A DNA stretch of 64,000 nucleotides, taken from an uncultured Litoreibacter sp. (lineage in GTDB: Bacteria > Pseudomonadota > Alphaproteobacteria > Rhodobacterales > Rhodobacteraceae). Both the position numbers and the translations under genes were made by a program. Location of the stretch: contig NZ_CANKWO010000002.1 of the NCBI RefSeq assembly GCF_947487515.1, forward strand, positions 496,001-560,000, read 5' to 3'. Each line of letters begins with the position of its first letter. Position 1 is the stretch's first letter. This document shows positions 1 through 9,421 of this stretch, piece after piece. A model generated the notes under the pieces. That model was not told the DNA's origin and made no database searches. It worked only from the letters and a program-made list of their open reading frames with translations.

Positions 1-294
1 GGCTTGTGACACAAGCTGATAACATGACGCGCTGATCGACCCATGCGCCGCATTATGCGTGCCCTGTTCCGCATCACGACCTTCATCTGTTGCAATTGAA
101 AAGAGGGCCCCGGCAAGCCAGAACCCTCTTCTACCCCACGTGCTTGGTGCCTCACACCACGTGACTCTGAAACTGGATCCGGCCTTACTGGCATCGGTAC
201 ACTATGAATAGCGCGTGGGTTAAAGCTAAGCAAACAAACAGTGCTGCCAATTCGACCCCCATTTCTAACAAATTGAACCGACCCCTTTCAGAAC

Positions 295-322
295 GGAAAA
301 CACCCGCCGGATCGCCGGCGGG
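295..322 (-). terminator. Rho-independent terminator downstream of DUF2853 gene
   Basis: Perfect 8-bp stem cccgccgg(303-310)/ccggcggg(315-322); A-rich ggaaaa to the left reads as a U-tract on the minus strand. Confidence 0.7.
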
Positions 323-351
323 CGCTTGTCATTCAAAAACGGGCGTAGAGA

Positions 352-693
352 TTAGCCGTAGACGGAGTCTTTGTTGAAGTGCTTGGTCAGCATGTAATAA
401 ACCACCGCGCGGTATTTGTTGCGCTCGGATTTGCCGTAAGTTTCGATCACCGAATTGATAGCTTCCATCAACTGCGGGCTGTCGGAAAGGCCCAGTTTTT
501 TGATCAGGAAGTTGTTCTTTACTGTTTCCAGTTCTTCAGCTTGGCTGCCTGCAACAGTGGACGCATCAGCGTTGTAGATCGCAGGACCGCAACCGATCGT
601 GACCTTTGTCAAAAGATCCATGTCAGGCGTCATGCCACATTTGTTTTTCAGATCATCTGCGTAGACAGCAATCAGCTCGTCACGTTTTCCCAT
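352..693 (-). CDS. DUF2853 family protein
   Basis: ORF MGKRDELIAVYADDLKNKCGMTPDMDLL...; pattern matches DUF2853; internal Met chosen as start. Confidence 0.8.
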   Translation of the reverse strand: MGKRDELIAVYADDLKNKCGMTPDMDLLTKVTIGCGPAIYNADASTVAGSQAEELETVKNNFLIKKLGLSDSPQLMEAINSVIETYGKSERNKYRAVVYYMLTKHFNKDSVYG

Positions 694-832
694 AGAAATA
701 TCTCCCACCAATGTTTGGGCATCACTTGCCCCAGTTCCAGCCAGTCAACAGGCCTTATCGCGGACATTAGGGGCTAAAGGAGCCAATCCAAAGGAAAAAA
801 ATCCGAAGTTTTCCCCGCAAGCGGCATTCGAC

Positions 833-1537
833 CTATCGACAGGTCCCCCATCCTTGGTTTTGGAAGTGGAAGTGATCAGCGTGCAGCGCGTTATACTCCG
901 GCCCCAACACGGTCGAGAACCACTGGCAGCCGGCGTCCCGCACATCTCGCAAGAACCCCTGTTGTGCCACGCTGCCGTTCCAATCAGACAGCAGATCAAC
1001 AGACGTGCCATCCGCCAAAACCACCCCACGGATATCGATGGACGCCGCAGTGGCGTGGGTGCTCATTCGGTTGGTGGCCCCCCGTATGGCGCGGCAGTTA
1101 TAGCTGCCAATGTGGCGCAGTTCTCGGATGGCTTGCCCAAAATGGGTCTGACCAGCGGGCTGCACCCCGTGCTGATCCCACATCGCCAAGCGAAGCGCAG
1201 TTTCACAGGCCGTTTCAAGCGGCCGCAATTTTGATGACCCGACGCCGGATAGGGAAACGCGGTTCGCGATGCCGCAGCGCTCTCCGTCCACTAGGGGATC
1301 CATCGCGCTAAACTGACCCGTCTGAGACAACACTCGCAAACAGGCCTCTGGCTCATTCAAGACACGACGCAGTTTGAAATGCGTCAGCGGCGTAACGGGA
1401 TCCGTCACCACCAGCTCTTTCATCGGGTTCCATTCCCGTGGCAAGGGGCTGCGTGGATCGGTAAATGCCCAGTAAACGCCAAACGCCACCACGCAGAAAA
1501 CCGTGATGGCGCTTAGAATACTCAACAATATGCGCAA
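833..1537 (-). CDS. Extensin-like C-terminal domain family protein (secreted or membrane-anchored)
   Basis: N-terminal TM; CGIANRVSLSG...NCRAIRGATNRMSTHATAASIDIRG...HADHFHFQNQGWGTCR typical of the extensin-like_C family. Confidence 0.85.
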   Translation of the reverse strand: MRILLSILSAITVFCVVAFGVYWAFTDPRSPLPREWNPMKELVVTDPVTPLTHFKLRRVLNEPEACLRVLSQTGQFSAMDPLVDGERCGIANRVSLSGVGSSKLRPLETACETALRLAMWDQHGVQPAGQTHFGQAIRELRHIGSYNCRAIRGATNRMSTHATAASIDIRGVVLADGTSVDLLSDWNGSVAQQGFLRDVRDAGCQWFSTVLGPEYNALHADHFHFQNQGWGTCR

Positions 1538-1558
1538 AGCGGCGATAGCGACGCCCCT

Positions 1559-2944
1559 TTAGTAGCGGTAGTGTTCTGGCTTGAACGGGCCGTCTGGCGA
1601 TACGCCGATGTAATCTGCCTGCTCTTTGTCCAGTTTCGACAGTTTCACACCGATACGATCAAGGTGCAGACGCGCCACTTTTTCATCCAGATGCTTGGGC
1701 AAAATATAGACGTCGTTCTTATACGCCTCATTGTTGTTCCACAGCTCCATCTGCGCCAACACTTGGTTGGTGAAGGACGCGGACATCACGAAGGACGGGT
1801 GACCGGTGGCGTTGCCAAGGTTCAGCAAACGACCTTCGGACAGCAGGATCAGACGGTTGCCGGACGGCATCTCGATCATGTCGACCTGTTCTTTGATGTT
1901 GGTCCATTTGTGGTTCTTCAACGAGGCCACTTGGATTTCATTGTCGAAGTGGCCGATGTTGCCAACAATCGCCATGTCCTTCATCTCGCGCATATGCTCG
2001 ATCCGGATCACGTCTTTATTGCCGGTGGTGGTGATGAAGATGTCCGCATCGCTGACAACATCTTCCAAGATCACAACCTCAAAGCCGTCCATCGCAGCTT
2101 GCAATGCGCAAATCGGGTCAACCTCAGTCACCTTCACACGTGCACCCGCACCGCGCAGGGACGCGGCCGAGCCTTTGCCCACGTCGCCGTAGCCCATCAC
2201 AACCGCAACTTTACCGGCCATCATGGTGTCGGTCGCGCGGCGGATGCCGTCAACCAACGACTCCTTGCAGCCGTATTTGTTGTCGAACTTCGACTTGGTT
2301 ACGGAATCGTTTACGTTAATCGCAGGGAACGGCAACTGGCCATCGCGGACCAATTCGTACAGGCGATGAACGCCAGTGGTTGTTTCCTCGGAAACCCCTT
2401 TGATCTGGTCGCGCATCTTGGTGAACCAACCGGGGCTTGCGGCCATACGCTTCTTGATCTGCGCTTGGATCGCTTCTTCTTCTTCCGAGCCAGGCACACC
2501 AAAGGCTTCGCCACCTTCAATGCGCGCACCCAACAAAATGTACAGCGTCGCGTCGCCGCCATCGTCAAGGATCAGGTTCGGGCCATCTTCAAACATGAAG
2601 GACTTGTCGAGATAATCCCAATGCTCTTCCAGCGACTGACCTTTGATAGCGAAAACCGGCGTTCCACCCGCCGCAATCGCCGCAGCGGCGTGGTCTTGCG
2701 TAGAGAAAATGTTGCACGACGCCCAGCGAACATCCGCGCCCAAAGCCACAAGCGTTTCAATCAAAACGGCGGTTTGGATGGTCATATGCAACGATCCCAC
2801 GATGCGCGAACCGGCTAGCGGCTTGGCGTCGCCGAACTCGGTGCGCAGCGCCATCAGGCCCGGCATTTCGGTTTCTGCGATATCCAATTCCTTACGGCCA
2901 AACTCCGCGAGGTTTATGTCTTTTACTACATAGTCGTTGGCCAT
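1559..2944 (-). CDS. ahcY: Adenosylhomocysteinase
   Basis: 461 aa; [43 protein letters not shown]-binding motif; C-terminal KPEHYRY. Confidence 0.98.
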   Translation of the reverse strand: MANDYVVKDINLAEFGRKELDIAETEMPGLMALRTEFGDAKPLAGSRIVGSLHMTIQTAVLIETLVALGADVRWASCNIFSTQDHAAAAIAAGGTPVFAIKGQSLEEHWDYLDKSFMFEDGPNLILDDGGDATLYILLGARIEGGEAFGVPGSEEEEAIQAQIKKRMAASPGWFTKMRDQIKGVSEETTTGVHRLYELVRDGQLPFPAINVNDSVTKSKFDNKYGCKESLVDGIRRATDTMMAGKVAVVMGYGDVGKGSAASLRGAGARVKVTEVDPICALQAAMDGFEVVILEDVVSDADIFITTTGNKDVIRIEHMREMKDMAIVGNIGHFDNEIQVASLKNHKWTNIKEQVDMIEMPSGNRLILLSEGRLLNLGNATGHPSFVMSASFTNQVLAQMELWNNNEAYKNDVYILPKHLDEKVARLHLDRIGVKLSKLDKEQADYIGVSPDGPFKPEHYRY

Positions 2945-3051
2945 GTGACCTGCTCCTGAAATCAGTTATGAGGGGCAAATAGCACTCTCCCCCCCTCTCG
3001 ACAATGTCTGATCCTCATGGAACAAAACGACACGTAAGAAAGGGCTACCTG

Positions 3052-3642
3052 ATGAAACAACCCCGTGCTTGGCAAAGAATGCTTTCCGGCCGTCGTCTGG
3101 ATTTACTGGACCCTACTCCGATGGACATCGAAATCGAAGATATCGCGCATGGATTGTCCTTTGTGGCCCGCTGGAACGGGCAAACCATGGGTGAATACGC
3201 CTATTCCGTGACCGAGCATTCGGTGCTGGTGGAGCGCCTGTACACAGCATCCAACCCCAATGCTCCGGTGAAGTGGCAACTGGCCGCCTTGCTGCATGAC
3301 GCGCCCGAATATGTAATCGGGGACATGATTTCACCGGTGAAGGCCGCTGTAGGTCCTGGATATGCCGATCTGGATGACCGGCTCACCGCCGCGATCCATA
3401 TTCGTTTCGGTCTGCCAGCCACCATTCCCGCCGCCGTAAAGAAACAGATCAAAAAGGCCGACAAGCTGTCTGCATGGTTAGAGGCCACGCAAATCGCGGG
3501 GTTCTCGATCGAGGAAAGCAACAAGTTGTTCGGCACGCCCAGCGACAACATCCCACTGCCCGCAACTCTGAACCCGCGCCCCCCGATGGAGGTGAAAGCC
3601 GAGTTTTTGCGCCGCTTTGAAGAACTATCGGCCGCATTATGA
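3052..3642 (+). CDS. HD-domain phosphohydrolase (YfbR-like)
   Basis: EHSVLVERL...LLHDAPEYVIGDMISPVK HD motif; start at MKQPRAWQRML preferred, ORF extends to 3004. Confidence 0.8.
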   Translation: MKQPRAWQRMLSGRRLDLLDPTPMDIEIEDIAHGLSFVARWNGQTMGEYAYSVTEHSVLVERLYTASNPNAPVKWQLAALLHDAPEYVIGDMISPVKAAVGPGYADLDDRLTAAIHIRFGLPATIPAAVKKQIKKADKLSAWLEATQIAGFSIEESNKLFGTPSDNIPLPATLNPRPPMEVKAEFLRRFEELSAAL

Positions 3643-4112
3643 TCGTCAGAAAGGCCATCCCCGAAGACCGCGACGCGATCACAGCGATCTTGAACGACGT
3701 TATCAAGATTGGCGGCACCACAGCCTATGAAACCCCCAAGGAGCCGACTTTCTTTGATCGCTTCATCCAGCCCGAAGACGACCGGACCTTTATACATGTG
3801 GCCGTGTCAGATGGTGAAGTCGTCGGATTTCAATGGATGAACCCCGATGATACCGGCATGGGGTTGATTGCGACTTTTGCGCAGGCGGGCACGACGAAGC
3901 GCGGCATCGGCTCGGCGCTTTTCAAGTACACGCTGAAATGCTGCCGCGACGCCGGTTACACCGTTTTGGATGCAACCATCCGCGCCGACAACACCGGCGG
4001 ATTGGCCTATTATTCCAAGATGGGATTCGAAGATCACTCCGTTACCAAGGGGCAACCGTTGAAGGACGGCACTCCAGTCGACCGTGTCCACAAACGTATG
4101 ATGCTTGAATAG
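3639..4112 (+). CDS. GNAT family N-acetyltransferase
   Basis: MIVRKAIPEDRDAITAILNDV...GIGSALFKYTLKCCRDAGYTVLDATIRADNTGGLAYYSKMGFE; overlaps upstream stop by 4 bp. Confidence 0.88.
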   Translation: MIVRKAIPEDRDAITAILNDVIKIGGTTAYETPKEPTFFDRFIQPEDDRTFIHVAVSDGEVVGFQWMNPDDTGMGLIATFAQAGTTKRGIGSALFKYTLKCCRDAGYTVLDATIRADNTGGLAYYSKMGFEDHSVTKGQPLKDGTPVDRVHKRMMLE

Positions 4113-4142
4113 CCCGACGCTGCCGAAGCATCAAAGCAACCG

Positions 4143-4469
4143 CTAGGAGCACCCTTCCCCGACTGCACTGGCGGCGTTGATCCAGCCGCGAAATGTACCG
4201 CCCTTGAACACCAGCGAGGTGCCATCCGGCCAGTCCACCCGTTGCCCACCGCCCGCGCAATCTTGCGACGCGAAAGGTGGCGCGCCAACCAGCTTGGTCA
4301 TGGCCGGAAGTGTTGAATGGTCGGTACGCCCGAAATCTATGCGCTGCACACGGTCCGTCAACTGGATGCCGCTTTCATCAAGCCTATAGGGGATAGGATC
4401 AGGGCGCGGAGTGCTTGGTGCAGTTGGCATACAGGCCGCCAAAACCACCACCAGCCAAAGTGCGCGCAT
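4143..4469 (-). CDS. Small putative lipoprotein of unknown function
   Basis: MRALWLVVVLAAC lipobox; start overlaps regA stop (TAATG). Confidence 0.7.
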   Translation of the reverse strand: MRALWLVVVLAACMPTAPSTPRPDPIPYRLDESGIQLTDRVQRIDFGRTDHSTLPAMTKLVGAPPFASQDCAGGGQRVDWPDGTSLVFKGGTFRGWINAASAVGEGCS

Positions 4470-5023
4470 TACTTTGGGGACCGTTTGGCCAGAATACGCT
4501 GCAACGTACGGCGGTGCATGCTCAAGCGGCGCGCGGTTTCCGAGACATTGCGATCGCACAACTCATACACCCGTTGGATATGCTCCCAGCGCACGCGGTC
4601 TGCGGACATCGGGTTTTCCGGCGGAGGAGGCAAATCATCTCCGGTCGCCAATAACGCATTGGTCACATCATTTGCATCAGCCGGTTTGGACAAATAGTCC
4701 GTGGCGCCGATTTTGACCGCAGCCACAGCAGTGGCAATCGCACCATATCCGGTAAGCACAACGATCTTGGCGTCAGGGCGTTTTTCACGCAAAACTTCCA
4801 CCACGTCCAAGCCATTTCCATCCCCCAAACGCAGATCAATTACCGCATAAGCAGGTGGACGAGCCGTCGCTATTGCGCGCCCCGCAGCGACAGTTTCAGC
4901 GGTTTCGGGGGCAAAGCCCCGTTTTTCCATTGCGCGGGCCAAACGGCGCAGAAAAGGCTCGTCGTCGTCGACCAAAAGCAACGAATTATCATCGCCGATG
5001 TCTTTTAGCGCGTTGTCACCCAT
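4469..5023 (-). CDS. regA: RegA/PrrA/ActR-type redox response regulator
   Basis: Receiver LLVDDDEPFLRRLARAM...VIDLRLGDGNGL...VLTGYG...LSKP plus Fis-type HTH NVSETARRLSMHRRTLQRILAKR. Confidence 0.93.
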   Translation of the reverse strand: MGDNALKDIGDDNSLLLVDDDEPFLRRLARAMEKRGFAPETAETVAAGRAIATARPPAYAVIDLRLGDGNGLDVVEVLREKRPDAKIVVLTGYGAIATAVAAVKIGATDYLSKPADANDVTNALLATGDDLPPPPENPMSADRVRWEHIQRVYELCDRNVSETARRLSMHRRTLQRILAKRSPK

Positions 5024-5108
5024 AGCAAATTCCTCCGGTGGCCCTCCCCTACAAGGTGTATGTTGCAAGGGAAGGCGCGTCAAACATTACCGCAAATGAG
5101 GCTTTGGC

Positions 5109-5786
5109 CTAGCTGCTCGCTTTGACGTAGCAGGCGACAGTATCGGCGATCTGCTCTGGGGTGGTTTCACGGCGGAAAAACTCCACGAACCCCTTCTCAG
5201 GCAGGACCAAATAGGTGAAGGTCGAATGGTCCACAAGATAGTAGTCAGGGTCGCCAGGTTGCTTTTTGTAATAGGTTTTATAGGCCTGTGACGCAGCCTT
5301 CACCTGTTCCGCCGAGCCGGTTAAACCCAGCATTTTCGGGTGCATAACATCGGTGAACTCCGCCACGACTTCTGGGGTGTCGCGCTCTGGGTCGATGGAG
5401 ATAAACAGCGCGCTTGCATCCACTCCACGATCCGCCAACACATCCAAAGCTTCGGCGTTACGCGCGGTATCCAGCGGGCAGACATCTGGGCAAAAAGTAT
5501 ACCCAAAGTAGACTAACGACGGCTCGGTGATCACATCCTTGTCGGTTACAGTCTTACCGGTTTCGTCGATCAACTCGAACGGCCCCCCGATGTTGCCACC
5601 CGCCACGGTTGTGGCACGGCAACTGGCGAACTCGTCGTCGCTGCCTTGGTTCATGGCGACATATATGCCGGTGCCCCCCAACATAACAGCAACAAGCCCT
5701 ACGGCCGTAACAGAATAGATACTTTTCAAAATGAATGCTCCACGGGTGTGTCTAATCACCTTAGTTGATCCGCCATTCAGCGGCAT
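5109..5786 (-). CDS. senC: SCO1/SenC/PrrC copper chaperone-like protein
   Basis: YFGYTFCPDVCPLDTARN CxxxC motif, SIDPERDTPEV, VDHSTFTYLV; next to regA/regB. Confidence 0.93.
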   Translation of the reverse strand: MPLNGGSTKVIRHTRGAFILKSIYSVTAVGLVAVMLGGTGIYVAMNQGSDDEFASCRATTVAGGNIGGPFELIDETGKTVTDKDVITEPSLVYFGYTFCPDVCPLDTARNAEALDVLADRGVDASALFISIDPERDTPEVVAEFTDVMHPKMLGLTGSAEQVKAASQAYKTYYKKQPGDPDYYLVDHSTFTYLVLPEKGFVEFFRRETTPEQIADTVACYVKASS

Positions 5787-5828
5787 GTATCAATCGGTCA
5801 TTATGACGCTGATGCTCACTTCTTCGCG

Positions 5829-7214
5829 ATGGTAGATTCCACCTTCAACCTTTCAACACAACGGGTTGGCAACGGTGTGGTCCGGCTACGTACGCTGATC
5901 ATTTTGCGCTGGTTTGCCGTTATGGGCCAAACCAGCGCCATTGGCGTCGCCGGTCTGTACCTTGGGTTGCAGATAGAATTGGGCATGTGCGTCTTGGCCA
6001 TCGGTGCTTCGGTGACCTCCAATATCGTCGCACATTTCGTTTATGCTCAGAATCACCGGTTGACCGAACAAGAAGTGCTGGTCACCCTGCTGTTTGACAT
6101 CAGCCAGCTCGCGTTCCTGCTGTATCTGACTGGCGGTTTGAACAACCCGTTTGCCTTGTTGATGCTGGCCCCCGTCACCGTATCTGCGATGACCTTGAGG
6201 GCAAGCAGCACCTTCTTTTTGGGCGGGTTGGCCGTGTTGCTGGTCACTGTGTTGGCATACTACTATGTCCCGCTTCGCAGCGACCAAGGGTTTGTGCTTC
6301 GGATGCCCCAGTTGTTCGTCGTCGGATTCTGGGTGGCGATGGTGACGGGAATCGGGTTCTTGGGAATCTATGCCGCCCGAGTGACCGCCGAGACCGCCTC
6401 GATGAGCAAAGCACTGCTGGCCACGCAAATGGCCTTATCCCGAGAGCAAAAGCTAACCGACCTTGGCGGGGTTATCGCCGCCGCCGCGCATGAGTTGGGC
6501 ACCCCATTGGCGACAATCAAATTGGTCAGCGCAGAGCTGATAGATGAGTTGGATGACCCTGTTTTACGCGAAGACGCGACTCTCATTCGAGAGCAAGCCG
6601 ATCGCTGCCGAGACATTCTGCGCTCTATGGGGCGGGCGGGAAAGGACGACCTGCATTTGCACACCGCGCCCTTGAGTTCGGTCATCACAGAAGCCGCCGA
6701 GCCACACGCGAATCGAGGCATAGATCTGCACTTCAACTTCGGCTCGACGGAAGATCATGCAAAGAAATCTCCCGAAATTTTTCGCCGCCCCGAAATCATC
6801 CACGGCATTCGCAATCTGGTGCAAAATGCAGTGGATTTTGCGAGTGCCAATGTTTGGCTAGAGGCCAAATGGTCGGATGAAATGGTAACCCTACGCGTGT
6901 TCGACGATGGGCCGGGATACCCGTTGGATTTGATCGGTCGCATTGGCGATCCCTTCATCCGGCGCGGCACAAAGCGCAAGAAAGACGCCTCTCGGCCAGA
7001 GTACGAAGGCATGGGGCTGGGGCTGTTTATTGCCAAGACACTTCTGGAACGATCTGGTGCTCAGGTCAGCTTCACAAACGGTCCAAGGCGCCCTCGCAAT
7101 CCATCCGAGCCAAGGTTTGGCGCTATCGCAGAAATCAGCTGGCCAGCTGCGTCAATCGTAAGGTCCAGCGGTGTCTCCACCGCCTTGGGCGAGAACAAAC
7201 CCATAGAGATTTAA
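5829..7214 (+). CDS. regB: RegB/PrrB/ActS-type sensor histidine kinase
   Basis: Quinone motif GGLNNPF, H-box AAAAHELGTPLATIKL, N-box NLVQNAVDFA; divergent from senC-regA. Confidence 0.93.
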   Translation: MVDSTFNLSTQRVGNGVVRLRTLIILRWFAVMGQTSAIGVAGLYLGLQIELGMCVLAIGASVTSNIVAHFVYAQNHRLTEQEVLVTLLFDISQLAFLLYLTGGLNNPFALLMLAPVTVSAMTLRASSTFFLGGLAVLLVTVLAYYYVPLRSDQGFVLRMPQLFVVGFWVAMVTGIGFLGIYAARVTAETASMSKALLATQMALSREQKLTDLGGVIAAAAHELGTPLATIKLVSAELIDELDDPVLREDATLIREQADRCRDILRSMGRAGKDDLHLHTAPLSSVITEAAEPHANRGIDLHFNFGSTEDHAKKSPEIFRRPEIIHGIRNLVQNAVDFASANVWLEAKWSDEMVTLRVFDDGPGYPLDLIGRIGDPFIRRGTKRKKDASRPEYEGMGLGLFIAKTLLERSGAQVSFTNGPRRPRNPSEPRFGAIAEISWPAASIVRSSGVSTALGENKPIEI

Positions 7215-7225
7215 TCAAGCCTTAA
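7211..7225. promoter_or_regulatory. Putative full CtrA-binding box (TTAA-N7-TTAA)
   Basis: TTAATCAAGCCTTAA overlapping the regB stop, about 50 bp upstream of ATG at 7275. Confidence 0.5.
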
Positions 7226-7274
7226 TGAATTTGAGGTCAGGTCATTTGCGATGTCGGCATCGAAGGTGACTCTC

Positions 7275-8852
7275 ATGGCAAATCTACTGTTCGAATTCGC
7301 AGCCACCCTCTCATTGGGTATGCTTCTTGGGGCGATGACTTTCTACTCTTGGAGTAAGCTAAAGGCCACGCAGGATGACACGCCGAAAGATCAACTGGAG
7401 TTTCGCTTCGAAAACCGTGAACTGGTAGACGCTTGCCCACGTGCACGGCGATCCCTTAGCCTCGAAGACTTGGACGAAGACGTGTATCATCAGCTGATTG
7501 ATAGATTGTCTCGGATATTTCCTGACCTGCCGCAACGCTTGGGCGATTCGTCTCGGCACAACGCAAAGTTCACCCTAAACGTATCCACACAGAACGGTCC
7601 TGCCGTTTTGGAAGTCGACGCCCACGGCAGCAGTTTGAGCTTGCGGATGTCAGGGATCGAGGCACCATTGTCCCACAAAGTTCTGGTGGATAGCGATCAG
7701 GCTGCAGCAGCCGCAGCAGAACTGACGGTCCTTCGCGCAGCCGTTAACGCTGCTCCATATCTGTCTTGGCGCGAAACGGCTGATGGAACGCTTGATTGGG
7801 TCAATCAAGCCTATGCTACCATTGCCGAAGACACAAAATCTGCGCGCAGCTCTGAATCTTGGCCTCCCCCAAGGCTTTTTCACGATGGGCCGATCACATC
7901 AATGGGCGAGGCACCGTTAACCAAACGGTCGACCCTAGAGATGCGCTCTGGCGAGACACGCACTTTCGAAGTCCTCCGGTATGGAAACGGGAACGGTACT
8001 TTGAATTTCGCTGTGGATGTTGGGGCAACACTAAGGGCAGAAGAGTCCCTGCGTCAGTTTGTTCAAACCTTAACCCAAACCTTCGCGGCACTTCCGATCG
8101 GCTTGGCGATCTTTGACAAGTCCCGCTCCTTGGTGATGTTCAACCCTGCGCTTATGGATCTCACTCATCTCGATCCTGTGTGGTTGTCTTCTCGCCCGAC
8201 CTTATATGACTTTGTAAATCAGCTGCGCGAAAACAGAATGCTGCCTGAACGACGGGATTTCGCAGACTGGCGCAAGAAAATCACCGAGTTGGATAAATCC
8301 GCTACAGACGGAAGCTACTGCGAAACTTGGGCGCTTCCGACCGGACAGACATACCGTGTTTCAGGGCGGCCACATCCGGAGGGCGCAGTTGCCTTCTTGA
8401 TTGAAGACATTACCGCCGAAATGAGCCTGACGCGCAAATTCCGCCGCGAGTTGTCGATGAACCAAACGCTTTTGGATCATCTGCCCGAAGCCCTCGTCGT
8501 CTTTGGCGACGACGGCGTGATCACCATGACAAACGCCGCCTATGATGCTCTTTGGGGGACCGATCCCGAAAATGTGTTGGGCCAACTCACCATCACAGAT
8601 GCAACGCGCCTTTGGCAATCAGCCAGCGCCCCCAACCCGATATGGGGGGATGCCCGCGATTTCGTCTGCACCCGAGGAGAACGAAGTGCATGGACCGATA
8701 CAGCAACGCTGTCAAACGGGCGCATTGCGACTTGTCGCTTCGAACCATTAGCGGGGGGGGCCACATTGATCGGCTTCAACACGACCCCTGCGCCACAATC
8801 GGCCTTGCCCCAGCGACAGCAACCTTCCCAACTTGCAGTAGTTTCACCCTGA
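7275..8852 (+). CDS. PAS-domain membrane-anchored sensor-like protein without kinase domain (DivL-like candidate)
   Basis: N-terminal TM (ANLLFEFAATLSLGMLLGAMTFYSW), PAS-like segments (LPIGLAIFDKSRSLVMFNPAL; LPEALVVFGDDGVITMTNAAYDALWG); no H-box/HATPase motifs; upstream of tsaE. Confidence 0.7.
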   Translation: MANLLFEFAATLSLGMLLGAMTFYSWSKLKATQDDTPKDQLEFRFENRELVDACPRARRSLSLEDLDEDVYHQLIDRLSRIFPDLPQRLGDSSRHNAKFTLNVSTQNGPAVLEVDAHGSSLSLRMSGIEAPLSHKVLVDSDQAAAAAAELTVLRAAVNAAPYLSWRETADGTLDWVNQAYATIAEDTKSARSSESWPPPRLFHDGPITSMGEAPLTKRSTLEMRSGETRTFEVLRYGNGNGTLNFAVDVGATLRAEESLRQFVQTLTQTFAALPIGLAIFDKSRSLVMFNPALMDLTHLDPVWLSSRPTLYDFVNQLRENRMLPERRDFADWRKKITELDKSATDGSYCETWALPTGQTYRVSGRPHPEGAVAFLIEDITAEMSLTRKFRRELSMNQTLLDHLPEALVVFGDDGVITMTNAAYDALWGTDPENVLGQLTITDATRLWQSASAPNPIWGDARDFVCTRGERSAWTDTATLSNGRIATCRFEPLAGGATLIGFNTTPAPQSALPQRQQPSQLAVVSP

Positions 8853-8895
8853 TCAACGCTTGAAGGTACGGCGCGTTGGCGTAAAACTGCGCAGC

Positions 8896-9420
8896 ATGAC
8901 AGCCAAAGCCGAAATTCAGAACCGCCAAGCAACAGATCAGACCACTTGGGCGTCTGATCTCGTCAACCCAGAGGCCACGGCAAATCTTGCAAATGCGCTG
9001 GCTACCCAAGCGACTCCAGGCTTGACGGTGCTTTTGGAAGGTCCGGTTGGTGCAGGGAAAAGCTATTTCGCTCGCTGCGCAATTCAATCTCTGATGGCAC
9101 AAACTGGCATGATCGAAGACGTGCCTTCCCCTACTTTTACATTGGTTCAAACCTATGAGTTAGATCAACTGGATGTCTGGCACGCCGACCTCTATCGTTT
9201 GACCAACCCCGACGAGCTGATCGAACTTGGCTTGGAACAGGCATTTGACACCGCCTTGTGTCTTATCGAATGGCCTGACCGATTGGGCGACTTGCGCCCC
9301 GCTGGCGCATTGAACATATCCCTAACACCAGATGCCAAGGACCCTGATCGCCGTTTCGTGCAGATCAACGGTCCCTCAGAAATAGTAACGCGCCTTATTG
9401 CCGCGATGGAGACCCAATAG
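8896..9420 (+). CDS. tsaE: tRNA threonylcarbamoyladenosine biosynthesis ATPase TsaE
   Basis: LLEGPVGAGKSYFARCAI Walker A, SPTFTLVQTYE, WHADLYRL, LIEWPDRLGDLRP; start at MTAKAEIQN preferred, ORF begins 8860. Confidence 0.93.
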   Translation: MTAKAEIQNRQATDQTTWASDLVNPEATANLANALATQATPGLTVLLEGPVGAGKSYFARCAIQSLMAQTGMIEDVPSPTFTLVQTYELDQLDVWHADLYRLTNPDELIELGLEQAFDTALCLIEWPDRLGDLRPAGALNISLTPDAKDPDRRFVQINGPSEIVTRLIAAMETQ

Positions 9421-9421
9421 G

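Noticed and set aside
1571-2818. 415-aa plus-strand ORF opposite ahcY
   Set aside because: Antisense shadow ORF of a certain gene; His/Gln/Arg-rich composition typical of reverse-frame reading, no recognisable domain.
2945-3051. SAH/SAM riboswitch upstream of ahcY
   Set aside because: The ~107-bp intergenic region lacks any conserved SAH-riboswitch sequence I could recognise; would need an Infernal scan.
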